NCBI GenBank assembly: GCA_035578905.1
Contig: JAQJVL010000423.1
Location: 248,001-312,000 of the forward strand
Length of the DNA: 64,000 nucleotides
DNA from: Stictocephala bisonia
Taxonomy: Eukaryota; Arthropoda; Insecta; Hemiptera; Membracidae
Direction of reading: 5' to 3'
This document shows, piece by piece, positions 57,124 to 64,000 of the stretch (its first letter is position 1; every line of letters begins with the position of its first letter). The translations under genes and the position numbers were made by a program. The notes under the pieces were generated by a model that worked only from the letters and a program-made list of their open reading frames with translations, ran no database searches and was not told the origin of the DNA.

Positions 57124-58620
57124 TTATTTTTGTTGTATGAAATGTGGCCTCCCCTCTGAACTAAGTATGTGTGGCCCCGAGGTAATCTGCACCTTTTGCC
57201 CCCCTCTGGGCAGCCCTGGTTGCCTCAGAACATAAATGCCTGATGCTATTTTTGAACAGACATTGTCTACATGACAATCCCAAGTCAAACCTTGATCAAA
57301 GAATTTAGTCGAGTAAACTTTTACGATCTCAGTTTCATCCAACATGACTAGGAATACCACCTGATCCCGATTGTCGTAAACAGCATTGTATAAAATATTA
57401 TTTGTTTGGATTTGTCTTAAGATTAGGCTCATTAAAATGTTCTATTAAATTATTGAGCTCAATAAATGTCACTTCTTTCGAGTGTCGTGCCATGTGCGTT
57501 CTGGACGAGTCGTCCATTCTATATCGCTGATCCAGCATCGTTGCCGTAGATCAGGAAGAGTAGAGGATTAGTATAGAGCCTTGAGGGACCTCGTAACTCA
57601 GTTTCATCTCCCCCAGTTAACTGAGTCGTATATAACTTCTGAAATGCCAACAAATTGTACTCTGTTAATAAGATACGATTTAAGCCACTTGAGTGGCCCT
57701 CCTCGTATCCCGTAATTCTTCAGTTTGTGAAAAAGAGTGTCATGATCAACACAGTCAAAAGCCTTTGACAATTGCATACACTTAGTGCAGGTCTTCGACT
57801 TTCAATTCCCTCTACTATAGTTTCGACGAGACGAATTACTGCATCTATTGTCGATTTTCCTCTTCGGAACTCGAATTGGTTTGTGGATAGTAGGTTGTGC
57901 TTCTCTAGGAAGATCATGATTCGAGTGAAAATACTTTTTCAAATACTTTGCTAAAGGCCGGTAATATATTTTATAGAATTGGGACGATAATTTTGAGACA
58001 TTAAGGGGTCACCCTTTTTAATGATTGGTGTAATTTTTGCTATTTTTAGGGTGGAGGGAACAGTTCCCGGTTGAAATGAAAGGTTTATCAAGTGTTCTAG
58101 TGGCCTCAATAAGTACTTTGAGCATTTCTTGAGAAGCCACGTTGACATGTAATTGGAGTTATTTGATTTTTTGTATAGCACTTACGTTATTACCCTGTCT
58201 ATTTCTTCCTCGGTGACCGGGGCCATAGCCATGGAGGCTGCTGGACTCGGTGTGGAAGAGAGGATCTAATGTGGGCAGAGTTCTTTGTCATCTCCAACAG
58301 AGGTAAAAAACTGTTGAGTTCGTCAGCGACTCTTAAGGGGTCCCTGACGAGCTCTTCATCAATGTTTAATTCAATTTGTTTGTGAACTGGTAAGGTTTTG
58401 TTATTGATGATGGCCCATGACGTATTCGTGATATGTTTCGTAACGCCAGCAAGGCTTTGGTTAGTAACATCATAAGCTTTTGCAGCTTTGATGACCTTTC
58501 TGTAAATTCTTTTATAATTTTGAAAAAAGGTTTTGAATTCAACGTTTGGCGCGTTTGTTGATTTCAGAGACAAATAATAATTTCTCTCTCGAAACACGGA
58601 TACCTTTAGTAATCCACGTG
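57124..58620 (-). pseudogene. Non-LTR ORF2 linker and RT, minus strand, decayed
   Basis: Pieces in order from 58597 down: RERNYYLSLKSTNAPNVEFK and TSWAIINNKTLPVHKQIEL (linker), then LLKKCSKYLLRPLEHLINLS, LKIAKITPIIKKGDPLMSQN and YRPNSIKYI (RT blocks 1-2), then NQFEFRRGKSTIDAVIRLVE, a damaged AFD block, and VVFLVMLDETEIVKVYSTKF near 57300. The catalytic xADD segment is missing. Frameshifts separate every block. The 5' part abuts the plus-strand element at about 58625. Confidence 0.7.
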
Positions 58621-59243
58621 CACTTTTTAATTTTTTGACTAATTTTTTGAATAATTTTGAAATGACACAAGCTGTTGTACGACCTGTATATAAGGACGGC
58701 GATACAAATACTCCGGAAAACTATCGCCCGATTGCAAATGTGTCAACGTTCTCCAAAATATTTGAACACGTTTTTGCTAATAGACTACTAAATTTTCTCT
58801 CTCAGCATAATTTATTATGTAAATAACAGAATAGATTTGTTAGAGGAAAAAATACAACTAATGCGATGGCGGAATTTGTAACCAATGCAATCGATGCTGT
58901 GGATAAAAACTATAAATCTGTGGGAGTATTTCTAGATCTTCAAAAAGCATTCGATTGCCTAGACAACGAAGTGTTCTTAGACAAACTTAGTCGTATAGAA
59001 GTGCGGGGCGTATCCTTCCACTGGATTAAATCATTTTTGCTAAATAGAACGCAAAGTGTTCAGGTTAAAAATGTAAATTCTAATAAATTGGAATTCAATT
59101 TCGGTATTCCTCAAGGCTCAGTTTTGAGACCAAAATTGTTTATTTTATACACAAACAGCTTAACAGTAGGTTTTCCTGATTTACATATTACAATGTACGC
59201 GAACGATATTGCCTTATTCTTCCGAGGGAAATCACTAGAAGAT

Positions 59244-60406
59244 AAATAAATAATAAATAAAAATGCCTTTATTTACATAAGCGTTTCTCAGTTTTACACT
59301 GCTTTTCAGAGCAACTCGAGTCAAAAATAAAACTAACATGAACAGTGAATAACTAATCCTAAAGCAACAAGTGAGACATATTATATAACTAGACAACTAA
59401 ACATTAACAACTTCTAATCAACTATTTCACCATTTATTAGCATTTCCCTAAGCTTTACCTTAAGTGTTTCATGTGAGTAAGGCTTGAAGTTATCGGGGAG
59501 GTCATTGTACAATGTCGGGCCGAAATAAGTATAGCTTTTCCTCCCAGCTTCAAGCCTAACCTTTGGAAAATGAAGTTTTCCTCCGTTACGTGTGCTGCGC
59601 TGTGAGACCTCATCCCGGAATGAGAGTCTCTCGCTTAGATACTGGGGCTCATTGAGCTTTAAAACTTTGTGAGTCATGCAGCAGGTCAGCATCCTGCATA
59701 CGGCCTTCATGGGAAGGAGGTTTACAGACTGCCTGAAAAGACTAACGTGGTCGTACCGCCTTAAGTTAAAAATAAAGCGTACGGCAGAGTTTTGGATTTT
59801 TTGAATCCTTTCTGTATCCTCTTTGGAAATACTATTACCGTATGCAGGATAGCAATAATAAAATACTGATAATACGAGAGACTGCATGAGTCGTAGTTTT
59901 GCAGATTCAGGTAGCAGGCTTCTAAATCTATATAGCCCCCTCAGTTTGCCCAAGGCACGCTGGGAGGCGTAAGTAACGTGATCAGAGAATGTGAGGCCAC
60001 TGTCTAGAATGACACCAAGGGTCTTAACTCTGTCACATACTGTCAGACGATGGCCATCGAGTGACACGCCAAACCCAGACTCACCGAGACCCTGCACCAC
60101 ATTCTTTGGGGCAACGTGGACAACCACACACTTGTCTAAATTGAGTTTGAGACCGTTCACAACTGACCAACTAGAGATCTTATCCAAATCAGAGTTAATT
60201 TGATCAATGGCAGGTTTTATACTGCTTTGGTCATAAGATAAGTGTAGCTGAGCATCATCTGCGTACAGGTGCACAGAACAGTGTTGTACACACTTAGTGA
60301 AATCAGCTGTGTACAAATTGAATAAAATTGGTCCCAAACAACTACCTTGAGGTACACCCCGCTGTTTTTCTAGGGGCCTTGATGTCTCACTCCCAAGCTT
60401 CTTCTC
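59244..60406 (-). mobile_element. 5'-truncated non-LTR element nested at 59.2 kb
   Basis: The TTTATTATTTATTTA-type tail is at the left and the truncated 5' end at the right. The duplication AAGAT is at 59239-59243 and 60407-60411. Its removal restores the host RT frame. Confidence 0.88.
59414..60406 (-). CDS. Reverse transcriptase C-terminal half, nested element
   Basis: The frame is open from the truncation point: EKKLGSETSRPLEKQRGVPQ, GSCLGPILFNLYTADF, catalytic YADD at 60254-60265, WSVVNGLKLNLDKCVVVHV, VKTLGVILDSGLTFSDHV, then IQKIQNSAVRFIFNL and the C-terminus FGPTLYNDLPDNFK to GEIVD at TAA 59414. No defects are seen in about 330 residues, so the insertion is recent. Fingers and endonuclease are absent because of truncation. 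The LYADD...SSWSVVNGLKLN pattern is typical of Jockey-clade elements. Confidence 0.88.
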   Translation of the reverse strand, partial: EKKLGSETSRPLEKQRGVPQGSCLGPILFNLYTADFTKCVQHCSVHLYADDAQLHLSYDQSSIKPAIDQINSDLDKISSWSVVNGLKLNLDKCVVVHVAPKNVVQGLGESGFGVSLDGHRLTVCDRVKTLGVILDSGLTFSDHVTYASQRALGKLRGLYRFRSLLPESAKLRLMQSLVLSVFYYCYPAYGNSISKEDTERIQKIQNSAVRFIFNLRRYDHVSLFRQSVNLLPMKAVCRMLTCCMTHKVLKLNEPQYLSERLSFRDEVSQRSTRNGGKLHFPKVRLEAGRKSYTYFGPTLYNDLPDNFKPYSHETLKVKLREMLINGEIVD

Positions 60407-61059
60407 AAGATCTGGAAAGAAACTGCTTCTTACAACTAAAAAAGTTATATCAGTACTTAAACAACAATAATTTACACGTCAACCTTTCAAAAACAAAAAG
60501 TATACCTTTTTCTAATCATTTTAGTTTAGATGACGATCCACTGATCGTCATGAATGAGTTCGAATTACCTTTAGAATTGGACTGCAAGAACTTAGGACTA
60601 TGTTTTGATAGTAAATTTACATGGTGAAAGCACATAGATACGATATGCTCAAAATTGTCTTCACAATTATTTTTACTTAGCAGATATGCTCAATACCAAA
60701 ACTATTTCCTTTTGCGGCTAATCTATAACTCCCTGATTGAGTCAAGGCTACGGTATGGGATTGTTACAGAACAACAGGGCTCAGCGTCACGTAAGGAGTT
60801 CCTGCGGTTATTTTATCTGCAGAAAAGAGCTGTACGAACCATAGCTGGTGTAATTTGTTATTTCAAAATTATGTTTCTTCCCGAAGCTATCTTTCTTCAA
60901 TGGCAATTTTCCTTAGTTTTGTATTACTATTACATTATACTGACAACTTACCATCGCATGTGTAACGGCCATAATGCTTACAGTGAAGAGCGTGTAATAT
61001 TTCAATGCTTGGGTGAGCGGACTATGTATTAAATAATCAGTGTATGGACCTTAATCAGC

Positions 61060-61485
61060 ACCTGAACTCTAGAGATGCTTGTGTATTCGTTACTCCCGGA
61101 GAAACATCAAAGACGATATTACATAAAGATACTACGGTTTGAGTAGGAAAGTTACCTCTAAAAAGACTCATTAATTAATCATGTGTGGTACAAATGATGT
61201 TGCTAAAAGCAAGGCACAGGTTAATAATATTGGAGCTACCCTGGACCCAGTGAAATAAAATAAAATATATCTAGTAGACTTAATAGGATACATGACTTAG
61301 CTTTCTGGTCATGTGTAAACAAATAGATAGAAAACCCCCAATGCTATCTTAAAGAGCTTAAGTAACAACTATATTAACACAGATGTAATTGAATTGAGCA
61401 AAGCTGACAGACATTATCACATAAATCACGGTCTACATCTCAACACCAGAGGGGGATGGCTGGTCGAATCTTCATAGATATACAA
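61060..61485 (+). pseudogene. SGNH/GDSL esterase-like ORF1 remnant
   Basis: Broken plus-strand pieces: VFVTPGETSKTILHKDTTV, then MCGTNDVAKSKAQVNNIG, then LAFWSCVNK, then NNYINTDVIELSKADRHYHI and NHGLHLNTRGGWLV. GTNDVA is the block III Gly-x-Asn-Asp of SGNH hydrolases and HGLHLNxRG holds the C-terminal catalytic His. Esterase domains of this kind are known in ORF1 of CR1-type retrotransposons and look-alikes are common in insects. Stops are frequent, so it is dead. It follows an RT in the same direction, so it may mark the start of a second, tandem copy. Confidence 0.65.
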
Positions 61486-62929
61486 TGCGAAGGCGGACCA
61501 ACTAAAGGGCAAAAACGAAGCAATGTCGGAAGAAATTAGTAACAAGCCGAAATATCCACCAGTCGTTAGTACCCATTTATAGGTACAATTTAGTAAAAGT
61601 CCCCTAAATTCTCTGTGGTGCTTATCTCACGAGTCCCCCTTGCAAGCTTTAACAATATCACTCGTATCTCCGTTGCCACACATTCGTTCAATCCTTTTTA
61701 TGTTTTGTTCCTCATATTACATTTTATAGAGAAGGTTATATAATATGTTTTGCTAATATTAACAGTTTGTTAAATATTTTGGAAATTTTAAAAATTGTAA
61801 ATATGCTTTTAACATTTTATCTGACACAAACGTTGTCTTCTGCAATTCGATAAAATAGTTCGAATAGCAGTTAAATTACAACTCTTAAGCTTTATTCTTA
61901 TGTGCATCATTCTATACCTATGTCATCGGGAATATTTGGAAAGCACTTAACATGAAGCGCGCACGCCGTAATTCACACGTCAATACAGCGAAGGCGGCGG
62001 TGCGAAACGGTGTATGTAACCGTATTTCCCTCTTTACCAAACGTAAACCACATTAGACATATTAAGGCGGTTCGGACAACAGAATTCCGCTCGAAGCGCT
62101 TACTGTAAGTCTAACCGCGATCTACTCATACATTGACACTCAACCCCTCCACCTCCCCTGGGATGGGTGGGGTATAATTGCAGTGTGTCATTTAAGAGCG
62201 ATCCTGCGGGTACGGGTGCTGTGTCTGGCTGTACGTGTGCGTAGCGATTGGATTGCAATATAACATGCAGGTAAAAGTACAAAACAAGTTGAGTATATAA
62301 AGTTAGTCTAAATTGTGTGATATTTTAGACTAACTTATTATTAAAAAGCATAAGATGCCAAACACGACATGGTATTTCTCGTCGTAATAAAATAAAAGCA
62401 TTCTTATAACATTAATTATTTAAAATCAAATTAACGTAATTTGCAGTAAAATTACGTTAATTAAAATAACTGATGAGCAAGACCAGTCCTGCGAGAGTCT
62501 GTTTTTAAAATTTGGGAATAGTCGGGAAAATAGTTTCTTAATTCTGTATGTACCGAGAAAGCCCTAATTCGCATCTTCGAGCTCATGTATTTATATGTAT
62601 AACATAAAAATTATGTATAACATAATTTTAATGAAGGGACTACTTGGGAGGCGTTTAATAGCTGACAAAAAATTAATGTTTTTGACCAAACAGCCTTAAA
62701 TGATTGGTGTAGTCTAATTAATATGTATACATTATGCTACCTCTAATGCTACTCAGTGAAGCAATGCCTCTGTATTCGGTGAAAAGTGTAGGATCAGTAG
62801 GCTATTCCAACAACTATATTAATATCTTTTGTTTACACATTATATTTAACCAAATTATTTTAATTATTTTCTACAAAAAAAGTTAACATTAATTTTAAAG
62901 CCGGTTTTTCGGAGTGTATGTCCCCAACC
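61486..62929. other. No recognised gene
   Basis: Mixed composition, with a GC-richer part around 61950-62270. No motif, tandem repeat or terminal repeat is supported. Confidence 0.4.
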
Positions 62930-63100
62930 TTTGTAGAGCCCTCCCATCATCCACCACCAATGGTTTTTTAGTAGACAAGGACTTAACCTGTCGATTGTTT
63001 TATCACTTGAATACTACTCATCTACAGTAGTTTTATCTGACTTTTGTCTTGCAATATTACTATTGTTAATTGACAATTAATAAAGAATTTGATTTGATAT
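62930..63100 (+). mobile_element. 3' end of a non-LTR element
   Basis: ATTAATAAAGAATTTGATTT has a poly-A signal followed by a TTTGA-type tail, preceded by AT-rich 3' UTR-like DNA. No coding sequence remains. Confidence 0.45.
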
Positions 63101-63101
63101 A

Positions 63102-64000
63102 GACCCCCCATCCACCCACTGACCCCAACTCAAAATTTTCAAATAGCAAACCATACCTTGTAATACCTCTAATGAAAGCCCATAAAAAATACAGCCTTTT
63201 GGTAAACAAATTGAAATCGCACCAACCGTTCAGGTGCTTTGTACAAAAACCCCAATTTTTAGGCGTCTTAAGAACACTTTTTAAAACACCTTTAAGATAA
63301 ATTTCAACGTCAAGGCTTTGTCAAAGTAATAAAACCTGCCTAATTAGATAATCTTAGTAAAGTTTTAATCAATTTATAGTTATAAAAAATATAAAACCCC
63401 TACGCATATTTTTACTGATGTTTAAATTAATTTAGCTAAATATTTTCAAAAATAGGACAATATGGTATGTGACCACTATTTGGAAAGCCCTAAAAATGCT
63501 GAGTAATTTGGTATGAAAGGTTTTGAAATCGGTGCACAGGTTGTAAATTTATGGTTGAAATAGTACTTTTTAAGGTTATCATTTTTTATATCTTTCATGT
63601 TACAATGTTCAAATTGGTTTCCACTATTATTCATACAGTACAATCTGTTTTCGAACTCTTGCCTAACGTTTTCTAAGGTTTCTCTTGTTATGCTTCTACA
63701 CTCCATTCCGATTCTTTGGTTTAAGTCCTAATTATCAACTGGACATGTTCTGAAAACGACAGATTTCAAATGACCCCACAAAAATAAGTCTAATGGACTT
63801 GAGCATTGTGATCTTGCAGGCCATTCAATTGTTACTCTTATATCGATCCACCGGCCGGGATAATGGCCATTTAACCATTGACGCACACGAATATCATAAT
63901 GAGGAGGGGCTCCATCTTGATGGAAACGAATAATGTTTTCATCTAAATTTAATTGTCCAATCTCATTTTCCTGGTTTTCAATGGTTTTATAATAAGAGGC
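63102..64000 (-). mobile_element. Mariner-like transposon, running off the right edge
   Basis: A possible terminus GACCCCCCATCCACCCACTG follows TA at 63100-63101. A transposase reads on the minus strand from the window edge. The second terminus lies outside, so the inverted repeat cannot be checked. Confidence 0.6.
63470..64000 (-). pseudogene. Tc1/mariner-superfamily transposase, C-terminal half
   Basis: The minus strand reads KTIENQENEIGQLNLDENII, RFHQDGAPPHYDIRVRQWLN (the Asp of QDGAPPH is the second catalytic residue), GHYPGRWIDIRVTIEWPARS, QCSSPLDLFLWGHLKSVVF and, after a TAG near 63728, MECRSITRETLENVRQEFEN. The usual WPxRSPDLTPLDFFLWG reads WPARSQCSSPLDLFLWG, so the third catalytic Asp is probably lost. 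This type is very common in insects. The N-terminal half is outside the window. Confidence 0.82.

Larger units (their letters stand above)
58635..61032 (+). pseudogene. Reverse transcriptase split by an insertion
   Basis: Blocks: AVVRPVYKDGDTNTPENYRP, IANVSTFSKIFEHVFANRLL, a TAA at 58822-58824, KSVGVFLDLQKAFDCLDNEV, FGIPQGSVLRPKLFILYTNS and the catalytic site YANDIALFF, with YAND at 59196-59207 in place of YADD. After the insertion (SLED/LERN) it reads LHVNLSKTKSIPFSN, LDCKNLGLCFDSKF, then a stop, then SRLRYGIVTEQQ and FYLQKRAVRTIAG. The mutated catalytic Asp, the stops and the insertion make it inactive. Confidence 0.85.
58625..61057 (+). mobile_element. Non-LTR element, plus strand, with a nested minus element
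   Basis: It contains RT blocks from 58650 to 59243 and from 60407 to about 61032. The interruption is a separate 5'-truncated non-LTR element (59244-60406) with AAGAT on both sides. Opposite-orientation RT sequence lies immediately to the left. Confidence 0.8.

Noticed and set aside
55698..57221. hAT transposon with CAGGGC ends
   Set aside because: The two ends match over only about eight bases, the flanks show no 8-bp duplication, and no hAT transposase is visible.

Overview
This window looks like repeat-dominated, AT-rich nuclear DNA from an arthropod, most likely an insect. The basis is indirect: several clades of non-LTR retrotransposons, tRNA-derived SINEs, Helitrons, Tigger/pogo, mariner and Harbinger-type DNA transposons, large minisatellites, and a few short spliced-exon candidates. 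I see no bacterial operons, rRNA genes, functional tRNA genes or CRISPR arrays. No complete host gene can be supported. Host candidates are a glutaredoxin-like exon near 50 kb (+) and one or two exons near 17.2-17.6 kb (-).

Layout. 0-9 kb: two non-LTR elements. The first carries a cleanly inserted 540-bp non-autonomous Helitron. The second contains a 20-copy tandem repeat grown from its own reverse-transcriptase (RT) codons and a complete Tigger transposon with TA duplications. 9-17 kb: SINEs, an RTE-like RT, a dispersed repeat of unknown class and a 38-bp tandem array. 17-21.6 kb: candidate host exons, a diverged ~350-bp satellite and a degenerate ~24-bp minisatellite. 21.6-30 kb: a 60-bp minisatellite cut by a 1008-bp solo LTR and by a non-LTR element (X, 8-bp duplication), which itself contains a second non-LTR element (Y) with the longest open RT frame. 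30-34 kb: two diverged satellites.

34-41.4 kb: a ~6.3-kb RepHel Helitron inserted inside a smaller non-autonomous Helitron of opposite orientation, next to a third Helitron. 41.4-42.9 kb: a small unrecognised coding remnant. 43-47.3 kb: the same 60-bp minisatellite in reverse orientation, split by a 2.4-kb DNA transposon with 29-bp terminal inverted repeats and a decayed DUF7869-like gene. 47.8-52.5 kb: SINEs, the glutaredoxin-like exon, a 36-bp minisatellite and a GC-rich repeat. 52.8-55.4 kb: an 876-bp foldback element and a Harbinger-derived fragment with tandem subterminal repeats. 57-61.5 kb: three non-LTR elements in both orientations, one nested with a 5-bp duplication, plus an esterase-type ORF1 remnant. 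63.1-64 kb: a mariner-like transposase running off the edge.

Almost every protein-coding trace belongs to a transposable element, and nearly all are broken. The main value of the window is the order of insertion events, which can be read from restored reading frames and target duplications, plus a few elements that may be poorly described, above all the 43.6-46.0 kb transposon. Long open frames in the 60-bp and 36-bp arrays are artefacts, because both unit lengths are multiples of three.
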